From the NCBI GenBank assembly GCA_963377175.1, contig CAUJNA010003298.1:219501-283500 (forward strand): a DNA stretch of 64,000 nucleotides. Reading direction: 5' to 3'. Below the pieces are notes generated by a model, which worked only from the letters and a program-made list of their open reading frames with translations, did not search any database and was not told the origin of the DNA. Position numbers and translations under genes: made by a program. The DNA is from Effrenium voratum (lineage: Eukaryota; Sar; Dinophyceae; Suessiales; Symbiodiniaceae). Shown piece by piece: positions 11,400 through 24,000 of the stretch; within the stretch, counting starts at the first letter, position 1, and each line of letters opens with the position of its first letter.

Positions 11400-13865
11400 C
11401 AAACGCAATCAGGAATTGAGTAAACCTCAGGGCGTAAACCCTGTAGGGCGTGAACCTCCACATTAGCACGACATAGTGAGCAAACCTCCACATAGCACAT
11501 AGGGAGCAAACCTCCACATTAGCACAAAGGGAGCAAACCTCCACATAGCACACAGGGAGCGGCATAGAGAGTAAACCTCCGCATAGCATAGAGAGATAGA
11601 GAGAGAGAGAGAGTAATTCTTCCATGGTACACAGGGAGCAAGCGTCCACATAGTACAGCACAGTGGGAGTAAACCTCTTCTACATAGCAAGTAAATCTCC
11701 TCAGAGCAGAAAGGGAGTAAACCTCCACATAGCATAGAGAGGGATACTATTTCTTCCTATGGTACATGGGGAGCAACCGTCCACATACATAGCAAGTAAA
11801 CCTCCACAGAGCACAGAGGGCAGAGGGAGTAAACCTTCACATGGCATAGAGAGAGACGGAGAGAAATTCTTCCCATGGTACATAGGAAGTAAGCATCCAC
11901 ATAGTACATCAGGAGCAAACCTTCACATAGCATAGGGAGTAAGCCTACACATAGCACAGTGGGAAAAAGCCTCTACACAGCAAGCAAACCTCCGCAGAGC
12001 ACAGAGGGAGCAATCCTCCAATAGCATAGAGAGAGAGAGAGAGTATTTCTTCCCAGGGAGCAAGCGTCCACATAGTACACAGGGAGCAAACCTTCACATA
12101 GCACATAGCGAGTAAGCCTTCACATAGCACAGTGGGAGTCAACCTCTACATACCAAGTAAACCCCCACAGAGCACAGAGGGAGTAAACCTCCACATAGTA
12201 TAGAGAGAGAGAGAGTAATTCTTCCCATGGTACATAGGGACTAAGCGTCCACATAGTGCATAAGGAGTAAGCCTTCACGTACCGCATCGGGAGTGCGCTT
12301 TCACATAGCACAGAAGGAGTAAACCTCTTCTACATAGCAAGTAAACCTCCTCAGAGCAAAGAGGGAGTAAACCTCCACATAGCATAGAGAGGGAGAGTAA
12401 TTCTTGCCATGAGGATTAAACCTTCACATAGCGCATAGGGAGTACGCCTTCACATAGCACAGTGGGAGTAAACCTCTTCTACATAGCAAGTAAATCTCCT
12501 CAGAGCAGAAGGGGAGTAAACCTCCACATAGCATAGAGAGGGAGAGTAATTCTTGCCATGGTACACAGGGAGCAAGCGTCCACAAAGTACACAAGGAGTA
12601 AGCCTTCACATAGCGCATACGGAGTACGCCTTCACATAGCACAGTGGGAGTCAACCCCGACATGGCAAGTAAACCTCCTCAGAGCACAGAGGGAGTAAAC
12701 CTCCAGAGGGAGTAAACCTCCACATAGCACAGAGAGGGAGAGTCATTCTTGCCATGGTACATAGGGAGTAGACGTCCCCAAAGCACATAAGGAGTAAACC
12801 TTTACATAGGGAGTACGCTTTCACATAGCACAGAGGGAGTAAACCCCTACATGGCAAGTAAACCTCCTCAGAGCACAGAGGGAGTAAACCTCCACATAGC
12901 ATAGAGAGGGAGAGTAATTCTTGCTATGGCACATAGGGAGTAGGCGTCCACAAAGTACATAAGGAGTAACCTTCACATAGCGCATAGGGAGTACGCTTTC
13001 ACATGGCACTGTGGGAGTCAATCCCTACATGGCAAGTAAACCTCCTCAGAGCACAGAGGGAGTAAACCTCCACGAGAGTAATTTTTGCCATGGACATAGG
13101 GAGTAGGCGTCCACAAAGTACATAAGGAGTAAACCTTCACATAGCGCATAGAGAGTAAGTTTTCACATGGCACAGTGGGAGTCAACCCCTACATGGCAAG
13201 TAAACCTTCTCAGAGCACAGAGGGAGTAAACCTCCACATAGCATAGAGAGGGAGAGTAATTAGTACATAAGGATTAAGCCTTCACATAGCGCATAGGGAG
13301 TAAGCCTTCACATGGCACAGTGGGTGTCAATCCCTACATGGCAAGTAAACCTCCTCAGAGCACAGAGGGAGTAAACCTCCACATAGCATAGAGAGGGAGA
13401 GTAATTCTTGCCATGGTACACAGGGAGCAAGCGTCCACATAGTACATAAGGATTAAACCTTCACATAGCGCATAGGGAGTAAGCCTTCACATGGCACAGT
13501 GGGTGTCAATCCCTACATGGCAAGTAAACCTCCTCAGAGCACAGAGGGAGTAAACCTCCACATAGCATAGAGAGGGAGAGTAATTCTTGCCATGGTACAC
13601 AGGGAGCAAGCGTCCACATAGTACATAAGGATTAAACCTTCACATAGCGCATAGGGAGTAAGCCTTCACATGGCACAGTGGGTGTCAATCCCTACATGGC
13701 AAGTAAACCTCCTCAGAGCACAGAGGGAGTAAACCTCCACATAGCATAGAGAGGGAGAGTAATTCTTGCCATGGTACACAGGGAGCAAGCGTCCACATAG
13801 TACATAAGGATTAAACCTTCACATGGCGCATAGGGAGTAAGCCTTCATATGGCACACTGGGAGTA
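11400..13865 (+). repeat. Higher-order satellite built from ~20-30-bp GTAAACCTCCACATAGCA modules
   Basis: Modules of the type GTAAACCTCCACATAGCAYAGAGGGA recur over about 2.4 kb, interspersed with ATAGAGAGGGAGAGTAATTCTT and GCCATGGTACAYAGGGAG modules. The left part is irregular. At the right end, copies at 13371, 13550 and 13729 repeat with an exact 179-bp period and are nearly identical, which points to recent amplification. - strand frames reading MLCGGLLPLCSEEVY-like peptides are artefacts of the array. Confidence 0.95.
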
Positions 13866-13869
13866 AAGC

Positions 13870-13990
13870 TCCCGTTCTCGGATTTCGGGCGTAGCGCAGG
13901 GCCCACTGATCCTCACCACCGGCGGTCTCGACCCGGGCCAATGCCTGTGGGCTCCTGGGCAGCATAAAAAGCGTGAGCCAGCGCCATTTC
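13870..13990. other. Exon-like GC-rich patch of undecided strand
   Basis: The - strand reads MLPRSPQALARVETAGGEDQ then WALRYARNPR. The + strand reads VAQGPLILTTGGLDPGQCLW. Both have exon-like codon choice and neither was recognised. Confidence 0.3.
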
Positions 13991-14967
13991 GGTTCAAAAT
14001 CCGATTGATTTGGGTGGGTGTTTCTTTCGGGGACCCCTCGAAATTGTACCATCAAAAAAAGATACAGCCTTTTCTATATATGTCTCATGAACCTTGCGAA
14101 CTATGCCAGGAGGTTGTGACCGATGAAACATGCAGAAAACATGGCTTTCGCAGAAACAAAAGGACATTTTGAGGTCATCGGACTGCCTGAAGCCATTTAG
14201 GTCCTTGAAAAGTGGAGACTTGGAATCATTGATTGAGACACATAGCATTTTAGCAATCCCATAGTAATTTGACAATCCCATTGTTTGGTAGAATGTGGGA
14301 AACTGGGAGCTATTCGCCTTGGTTGAAGCCAACTGCCCGTGAACAAACATCGAGCAGCTTATGAAAAGGAACCAGGGCAAATGCCTTATTGAACGTGCGA
14401 CGGCGCGACGGCCCGCTGGCCCGTTAAAAAGTCCTTGGCTCACACTTGGGACGCGATTGGCCACCATGATCTGGCCTGAATCTTGCAACAATAGCAACCT
14501 GTTATATTGCACTTATGCTCTGAAATTTCGCACTTGCGTTCTTGAGGTATTTTCAAGCACGGCCTTCCGATATGTTTCAACACCTGCCTGTCATATACGT
14601 GACCTTCCTGGGACTGCTCCTTGGAACCCATGGTGGATCTGCTTTGATTAAGAAGGGGGTCCCATTCAACACGGACTCGGGATCACCCTTCGGGGGACAC
14701 CGGAAGCCCAAAAAACAGCAGGGTCGGTGGCACAATGTTAAGTTTACCCAAGGGAAGTTAGAAGGGGATGCGTGGGGAAGCGCGTGATTCTCTCGGACCG
14801 ATCCGAAAAGAGGGGGGCAGGTCCCCTAAGAAACAGACAACCATGAATCTAGATAGATATTTTATTTGACACAACCATGAATCTAGATAGATATTATGTT
14901 TGTATAGAGACTATCATAGAGAGTATTTGTACACATATTTTCAGGTGTCCCATCTCGAGTTTCCCAG

Positions 14968-15016
14968 AGGTGGACTTCTCGCCCACGGCCACGCGGAGCC
15001 TCTTCCGCGGCTTCGC
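14968..15016 (+). CDS. Exon B1: lead-in to WW domain
   Basis: After TTTCCCAG the frame reads EVDFSPTATRSLFRGFA in phase with B2 through a GC donor at 15017. Third positions are GC-rich. An acceptor at 14944 would lengthen it. No family was recognised. Confidence 0.45.
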
Positions 15017-18000
15017 GCGAGGGCGCTTTCGGCGAGACGGGGAGGGGAAATGGCCAGACTTGCAGACTTATGGAAAACAACCGGTTCTACTTGGATCCAT
15101 GTGGTCAATGGGTTTTGGGGTTTGCAGACTTACAGACTTCCTTCCTTCCTTCCTTCCTTCCTTCCTTCCTTCCTTCCCTCCTTCCTTCCTTCCTTCCCTC
15201 CTTCCGTGGTTGCGTGGTTGGTAGGTAAGTTTAGATTTACTACAACCGGTTTTCACATAGATCCATGTGGTCAATGGGTTTTGGGCTGTGCCAATGGGAT
15301 CCTGATTGTGCAGTCGTGGAAATCAAGAACCTTGGCATCGCAGCAAGGGTTACAGTTGGGTGAAGGTAGATGGCGCAATTCCACCGGTGCCATCTACTTG
15401 GCAAGTGAAACACTTTGCCTGTCGGACATGTGTTGGCTTTGCTTCGCCAGGAGTTGTAGGCTCTGCTTCGGCAAAATGAGCAAACGTGCGCTACCCACCA
15501 GTCAGTTTACATCGAGTTACCTTTTCGCAAGGAGCGAGTTTGACCAACCTAGTGGTTTGCTTGGGAATTGATGAGCATGTCATTGACCAGCAAGTGTGGC
15601 CTACTTTCAATACGGGCTCCAACAGAAGGCCTGCTTTCGAAATCACCGTGATTTAACCTTCAACTTGGAGAAACACCAAAGCGTTTCCCCAGAAAGCAAC
15701 TTGAAAGTTGCTCTATTTGTGTGTTTTCCTTTCAGTCATTGTATATGCTATTGCAGGTTCACGTCCCCCTCCCATTTCTCAAATCGACCTTTTGCTCGTT
15801 TGGGCTGTCCTGGGCCCATTTTCAGAGCGGGTCGGATTGCTCTGGCTGAGCAGGGTCGCGAAGCATGGGGCTATGGCCTTCAATGGCCTGTGGTCTGAAA
15901 AATTGACTTTGATAGGCACCAACGCTTAGCCTTTGGGGCCTTTTGAACCGAAACTGGGGGAAAACGGACCCCAAAACTGGTTTCACCAATTCTTTCGCCC
16001 AGTTCTTTGAAACTAGGGAACTCGACCCCAAAACGGGTTCCCTTTTTCCCGCAAGGGTCTGAAATAGCCTGACCTTCGACGCGCCTTCTTTTCTTCCAAC
16101 CCGAGACCCAGGCTGCCGGTCTGGGCGGGGCCCGTGCTGCCGGAGAAGGCGCATCTCTCCTTCCGCGCCTGGGAGTCCGAGGGAAGGCGGGACGCATAGC
16201 CGGTTGGACTTGCTGGTCACCTAGGTCCCCCAGCCAATTTTTTGGTGCCCTTTTACCGTTTCCCTTTTTGGGGGAGGGTTCCCCTACTAAGATAGAAAAA
16301 ACAGAAGAAAGGGTACCCTTTTTCCTCCTCCTCTCTGCTGGAGGAGCTAGTCACAAAAGGGAATGAGGGGATGAACGCAGGAGTTGGTCCCCTGAAAGTA
16401 AACCACAAGTGATGGTTTATCGGGGTCATTTACACATTCCCTGCTGAGCACCAGCAAGTGGAGGGGAGCTAAGGAGCTTTTCTTCTTTTTAGGAAGGGAG
16501 CTGAGGAGCTAGGAGTTCTGTCAGGACATGGCAGCTTGGTCACTTTTTGGAAAGAACCCATTTGATGACGGTAAATCAAAAGCTTGGTTACTTGATTTGG
16601 CCATTCCACTTGACCGGCAGTGAGGTGGAGGCAAACACACCTACGAATACTTTTGCCCCCAGAGTCATGACAAAAAGTTGGTTTAAAGGCACCCACCCCA
16701 TTCTAATTGGGTACCCAGTCCGTGACCTGTGATCTCTAGTGGGTTTAGAACTGTGAGCGACCCTCAGATGGAAGGGCACAGTTCAACGCGGCAAGGCTTG
16801 ACACATGCGATGTACCGAATCCACTTGGCCAGCCTCGGAAGTGACTAAACATGATGTGCAGTGGGCACGTGTCAGAACAAATGGACCCCGAAAGCCGTCC
16901 TGTTTCACGGGGCTCGTTTCCTTAGGCGAGCCTTTGACGATACGACTTTCCTGGGATGTATTTTCTAGGGTCCGCTTTTTGCTTGGTGTGAAAGCGAAAC
17001 CAAAAGGAAGCTGTTGCCCATTCGGATTGGTTTCATATCGTATCCTATTTTGCGACCACCCAGTGAGACTGGCACTTTCCTTGAGTTTGACGAGATCCGC
17101 TATAGACGAGGGCTGGCTCGGCTCTGTCCAGAACCAAATGAAGGGACTGGTTAGGCAGAGGCAAGACGAATGACTTACGAACAGAAAAAAATGCCTTACG
17201 CTCCAGCCTGTGCCGTTTTTGTGGCTCCAACTTATTGTAAGAACCTTCCTGGGGGCTCGGGTCCTAATATCCCTGCTGAGTACAGAAAAACGAGCGCGAG
17301 GCAGCTCAAGTTTCACCAAGGATCCCCTTCAAAACAACAAACAAACACATATTGATAAGGCACACAGCCCGCAGAAGAACGCAATCACTAACAAACATGT
17401 CGAAGAAGCTGGAAAACGGCCTTTTCAATTAGGTTCCAGGAAGCCTTCGCAACGCAACATGGTGGTGGAGGCTTTGGGCCATGCACCTGTACAAGAAAGT
17501 TCCAGTGAGTACCTGTTACTTGCTTGCTGTATTTCACCCATGCTGCAACGCTGCATATATACACACTATGTAACTGTGTGCTTCATTTTATCCAATTGCT
17601 TTGCTGCAACAATGAAGCCTGCGTACACACACACACACAGAGACACTGAGCGTTTGAATCCGGATCACGTTTGGGAGACAAACCTCAAACTGAAGCCAGG
17701 TTTTTTCCTCCAGTTCCCGTCTGCCAAACCCTCAACCTCATGAGGTACATCCTTAGAAGACCCGACAGCAGATCCCCAATCTCCCTGCAAGCCGAGCGGG
17801 ATTTCCTGCAAGACGTCCTCTACTGAAACATATTTGTTATTTCCAGGTTGACGAAATATGATCCAAAATCCGAAGATCTGACTTTTTCGGTGTACCCGGT
17901 CAGGTTAGAAAACACCCGGAGCAAGCTGCAGGACCTACTACGAAGACCTCAGCACTGGCTCCGTGACTTGGTGCTTGCCTGGGGTTGGCCCCAGCGCGGA

Positions 18001-21000
18001 GGATGTGCCGCTGAGCCAAACCGTCGATGTATCCCAGACCTGAGCCACATCATGGCCGCATATCAAACCCCTCAACCCGGAAAGTGACTGCGGCGCAGTC
18101 TGCTTAAGAGTCCCTGAATTCCCTCAAAGGCTGGGTGTCTGAACCTACTCGGTCGTTGAAAGTCCCCTTGGGAGAAAAATCGGGGGATATACAACTCAGA
18201 GAGAAAATCACGTGCCTTGATGTCCCTCCAAACATCACAGTTGCTGTCCAGTGTCCAACCGAGGTCCAGCAGAGCTGGGTAACATAAGGAACTTTCCATA
18301 ATAAGAATCTCTTGAGGATTTGTGGGGGAAATCAATGCTGAGTCTTTTTATTCGCCTCCAAAGGTTGGCATCCTGTTTTTGTTTTGTTTTTGTTTTTGTG
18401 TGTGTGTGTGTTTTCCCTTTCACCGCTGTTCAATTTGGGTGGTTTCGAGGATGCCTTACGTACACGCGCCCAGAAAGTTTGCCAAATCTCGTCATCTTTA
18501 GCCTTTCCCAAGAGGGCAAAACCTGTCCCAGTTGGTACAGCTTTCCGATTTTCCTGCCTACCAAGATGCAATTAGTTACATGCAAGCCACAAGAATCACA
18601 ACAAACCACAAGCAACCAAGAACCTTTCTTGAGGGGTCAATTCAAAATCAGTCGGACCAGCTAAGTTCGCTCTTTGTTCACCATCATGCTTTGCCTTGCA
18701 AAAAAAAGCTAAGTTGACTGGCCAGAAAAGGCCAAGAAAACCAGCCCACCACAAGCCCACAAGCCGACAGAAAACCAGCAGAGACTGGCCAAAGATCCCC
18801 AACCCACAGGCCAAAGATCTCTAAAATCAGTTGCAAGGATGACTAAAAGCACACCCCACACGAGCACCTCGGTTTTGGGTTGGTACTTGGAGGGAAGCAA
18901 GCCAACAACCCGCAAACCACTGGATTTCCAGCCCAAACAACCCACACGGCCTAAGCTGACTTGCCAAAGATCTCAACGCCCAACACCCCACACACCCCAC
19001 ACACCCCACACACCCCACACACCCCACACGCCCCGAACGACCCGAACGACCCGAACGACCACCATGCGAGAAAAAACGCCGAGGCCCAGCACCTTCCTGC
19101 GCCCCGGCTGCGCCGTGGAGCTGCGGATGGCCAAGTGGCCGCTGCTGGAGTCCGCGGGCGGCCGGGTGGTGGCCTTCTTCGAGGCGCGAACAGACGCCGA
19201 CGGAAGCCGACGGAACCGGAGCCGGGTTCCGGAGCCGGGTTTCGGAGCCGGCGGGGCGGTCTTTTTGTTTGTCTTCGTTTTTGTTTTCTTCTTCTCGGTT
19301 TTTGTTGGCCTTCTTTGTTTTTTTTTGGGGGGGGGATGGTTTTCCCAAGTGACTTGGGAGTCAAAAGGCCTTAGCAAGAAAGGCCTGAAGGTGGAAAGGG
19401 AGCTTCTCTTTTGCCTTACATGGCCGTTGGGATTGGGAGTTGGGGTTCGCTGGGTTGGTGGTTAGAATGGTTTGGAAGATGCGACGGCAACTGGGTTCTT
19501 TACTTAAAGCTCGCAAGATGGCCGTTCTTTGTATGTGAAACTGGTTTGAAAGAGGCCGTTTTTGCAAGTGGAACCAAGTATGTGAAAAAGATCAGACGGT
19601 ACATGCGCGGGTCTGTTTTTGAGGGCGCCCGGTTTTTGTGATGGATTTGGAGTGAAATGACAAGGGAAGCCACGCATTGTGCAGGGGGGGGCCTGTATTT
19701 TTAATGGAACAGCTGCGCTGTTTGGTGGTTTTGCTGCGCTGTTTGGTGGTTTTGCTTTGGTTTCCCAGGGCACCTTTGAAAGAAAAAGCTCGCCCTTTTC
19801 GTGTGTGTGTGTGTGTTGAAAACCTTTGGCTTCTCAAAATGTGCAAAACAAACAAAATGCTGAAAGGAGTCATTCCCTCTTTTCCTTAGAGACGCCAAGC
19901 CTTTGTTTGCTTGCCCGAAGGTAGACTTGCACTGAGGGGTATCTCTTTGGGGCAAATCAAACTGGCCGGAATGGTGGCGTTCTTCTGGCTTCCCCTCAAA
20001 AAACCAGCACCAAAAGGTAGCCTCGGAAAAACAGGCCGAAACTGACCTCTGGGCAGACATCCAAGCCCAGGCCTTTAAACTTAGCAAGGTTTCACCCCTG
20101 TTGCCTCGCGGGCGGATGGGGTTGTCCCGCTCTCGCCGTGGAAAATTGAGTCTTCAATGTTTATGTGTTTGGTTGGTGTCCTTTCACAATCAACCAACCC
20201 AACCGAATTGTGCCCACGGTTCCTTGTGTTTTACAATAAAGCCAAAACGCTGCACCGTGACCAGCAACACCATTTCCAACACCAATAGCTGCAGCAGCAG
20301 CAGCAGCAACAACCGCCAGCGCCATGAGCAGAACCGCTACTACTGCTGCTGCTGCTAACTGCTACGGCTACTGCAACTGCTACTGCTACTGCAACTGCTA
20401 CTGCTACTGCTACTGCTACTTCTGCTGCTGCTACTTCTTCTACTGCTGCTGCCGCTATTACTACCCACTGCTCTTCTTGATGTCCCTTTAAGCCAAGGTG
20501 AAAAGAGCACTGGGCCTCAAGACTGATTCCAAAGATGTTGCTCTCATAAACCTGGGTATACCAGAGAAGCCCAACTACAGAATGGGTAAACCGCACATGT
20601 AAAGACTTAGGGGGGAATACCAGGGCTAGAATTGAGGGTGTCGCGCATCGAGGGCAAGCGCGTGCTGGTGCATCTTCCAGACTTCGCCATCGACGTGCTG
20701 GTGCCTCTGGAGAACCTGCGGCCCCTGTCCCGAGGCGGGCGAGCAGCCCGGTGCTTCCAAAAACCACTCGTCCTCGAACAGACCGATTGCGTACTGTGAG
20801 AACTGGAAAGACGGGATAGTACCGGGATAGGGTATCTTTTGAATGACATGGTTTCAATTGTAAGTACGTGTTGTCTTGAGTCAGGAGTTTGCACCTTAGC
20901 CAAAACAAATGATTCGCATTTGTACCAGAGGGGTACTTGTGTGACCGTGGGAAAGGGGGCCCAACCTTCAGTGATGTGTTTGCTTCCTTTTGACTGGACG

Positions 21001-24000
21001 GGGGGTCTGGGCTCATTATTCCCGAAAGCATTGCGAAGGGTTCTTCCTGTAAAATCATTAGTCTTCTCGCGCGGCAAGATACACGAGATCGAGATGCACG
21101 AGAGCACATGTCGAGTGAACGTACAGCGCAAGATGCGCAAGAGCCCATGCAGAGGAAGATACACGAGAGCACATGCCGAGTGAACGTACAGCGCAAGATG
21201 CGCAAGAGCCCATGCAGAGGAAGATACACGAGAGCACATGCCGAGTGAACGTACAGCGCAAGATGCGCAAGAGCCCATGCAGAGGAAGATACACGAGAGC
21301 ACATGCCGAGTGAACGTACAGCGCAAGATGCGCAAGAGCCCATGCAGAGGAAGATACACGAGAGCACATGCCGAGTGAACGTACAGCGCAAGATGCGCAA
21401 GAGCCCATGCAGAGGAAGATACACGAGAGCACATGCCGAGTGAACGTACAGCGCAAGATGCGCAAGAGCCCATGCAGAGGAAGATACACGAGAGCACATG
21501 CCGAGTGAACGTACAGCGCAAGATGCGCAAGAGCCCATGCAGAGGAAGATACACGAGAGCACATGCCGAGTGAGCGTACAGCGCAAGATGCGCAAGAGCC
21601 CATGCAGAGGAAGATACACGAGAGCACATGCCGAGTGAACGTACAGCGCAAGATGCGCAAGAGCCCATGCAGAGGAAGATACACGAGAGCACATGCCGAG
21701 TGAACGTACAGCGCAAGATGCGCAAGAGCCCATGCAGAGGAAGATACACGAGAGCACATGCCGAGAGCACATTAAGAGCCAGACGCACGAGAGCCCACCC
21801 ATATCAAGAGACGCGAGAGCACATGTAATCCTTGTTCGTTCCACAAGGGGGGCCTGCTCATTTAGGGTGGAAAGTCCGAATTTTGGAGTTGCGAAGGGCA
21901 TGTCCAGAATGATATGTTGTTTAGTGCAACGCGTTTTTTAGGGAGAGTTTCTTGAGGGTGCCCTACCTACCAGTGTGAAAAGAGAAGCCAAAAAGAACAC
22001 CATTTTGTTGGTCCGTTTCCTTCCCTATTTTGACATACCCATTGTCCTAGTGGTTCAAACTCGAAGTTGGAACCATGGGTTTTGAGCTGCGAAGTAACGA
22101 GGCGCATGACGCTGCCTAGGCCCAGTTTTGGTGGACCGCCCCTCAGTTGATGGAACTATATCACGGGTTGTTGCCTCGTTTCAAAATAGGGAACCCCCGA
22201 CCCCCCCCCCCCCCCCTATTTTTCGGGCATTCCATTTTGAGAAACACACATATGAGAGGTCCGGACCAGTTGTCAGGTTGAGGGAGCACGGCCTTGGATT
22301 GGGGGTTGCCCTTTGATGAGTTGTGTCAGCCCTCCGCTAGAAGAACGGCTCAGCCTGTCGACTCGTTGGGAATGGTTCCGAACCGCCTCGACAAAAAATC
22401 CGGAGTCATAGAAAAGGCCGCCAAGGGCATGTTTCCTTGCAGGAAGCCGACAAAACATTTGCCTGATTTGTCCCCTCTTTCGCTGCGCCGCTGCTTTGTC
22501 CCAGGCTCGAGATGAAGCAGACCCTGTGAATCCACCAAGTTGATTGCACTGTTGCAAGCGCCATGCAGACCCAAGCCCTTGAATGGGACACCACCATGCG
22601 TGTTTCTTTTTGGGGGTACCGTTATTGGGACAAAGGAAAGTCACGGGGAAGCCGTGCTTTAGTTTGAGTGATCCCTTTTGGAGACCATTTTTCGGTCACA
22701 TAATGCAATGGGACCGGGCATGTGCTATGGCAGGACTTCCAGAGGTCCTTTTAGGGGCCAATGGGAAAACACATTTTTTTCTCACCTGTTTAAGCAGAAA
22801 CAATAATTTCAATGTGTTAAATGTTCATCTCATTCATCTCCTCATTTTCTGCACTTCGTACTTTTAGGGACACCTGGTGTGGGCAAAACCCGGAACGACT
22901 CGGTGCCGAATTTGTTTTTCGGCCCAATCCGCGCGCAGGGCGCCTGGTGAAGTTCACTCATCCCAAGACCAATCTGGAAGCCTACGGCGTGCTGCGCCGA
23001 GCCGCGCAGCACAAGGTCACCGGAGACGCCTTGGCCGCAGGTTTTGGCCGCGGTTTAAATGATCTTCCATTTGCTGAAGACTGTGTGTTTTGTTTTCCGC
23101 CCTGTTGGTTTTAAAGGGAACCTAACATCTATTTGTTTTCCAGGGGACTTAAGGAGATGCAGGTTACTGGCCTGTGTGTTGTGAATGACATGGATGTATT
23201 CTGAGCATATCCTCTTTGTATTGCGAGCCTGCAATGGTAAGCCTTTCGACAGTGATGCCCAAGCGGAAACCAATGGCACCAGCTTGAGTCATCGGCTGAG
23301 ACATGCAAGGGTGAACCCCCCTTCCCCCAAAATGGCTGGTTTCCCTGCAAAACCCTACGTGCTTGCTCCGGGTCCACGTTTGGTATCATTTGACCTGTTT
23401 GCCCTTGACCAAAGCGAGGATGGTAGCTGCAGTTCAAATCCTAGCTTGAATTTTGAGGGTTGAAGAATGACCAAATACTGTTGACCCTCTTTTTCATTAC
23501 CGGTTCTATTAATCTGCAGCCACTAAAAGGGGGGACACCCCATCAAAATCAACCAGGGGTTGATTCATTTGGGGTCAACAATGCTCTTCACGAATCACCA
23601 TGTTGTGTCTTTTTTTTGTGGGGGACTCCATCCAAAATGATGGTTGCCTTTTGGTTTGCCTTTAAAACCACCGTACCCTCGAAAAAGACATACCCACCAG
23701 TGACACAGCTCCGGATGCATTGATTCGCCACAAATCAGCCTTGGTGCCTCAGGACTTTGTCTACGACGTGGAGGTTTCAGACTCAGGCGGCGAAAGATGT
23801 GATTGTCCTTCTTGTTTCCATTTAAAACAATACCACAACGGCTACCAAATCAAAAACACACAAATTTCGACCTTTCATTTTGGACCACCCCTGTGTTGAC
23901 CAGCAGATCACTCCTGATTGTGATCAACCACGAAGACTCTTAGTGTTTCGCAGGGTTCAATTTGTGTTTGATGTATGACAAGTCCCGGGACGACCAGCAA

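Larger units (their letters stand above)
10009..14967. other. Intron or spacer with large satellite
   Basis: It is dominated by the 11.4-13.85 kb satellite. It also holds a partial M1 element (about 11138) and an exon-like GC-rich patch (13870-13990) that is open on both strands. Nothing else was recognised. Confidence 0.4.

Noticed and set aside
11386..13021. Many - strand frames rich in Cys and Leu
   Set aside because: They translate the satellite modules; neighbouring frames give equivalent peptides.
18827..19465. Overlapping frames of 134-208 codons on both strands
   Set aside because: Open only because of the 9-bp minisatellites. The real coding part is the short exon B4 inside.
20231..21901. 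556-codon open frame on the - strand
   Set aside because: It is produced by the stop-free 65-bp satellite plus a CAG/CTG tract; the peptide repeats with the satellite period.
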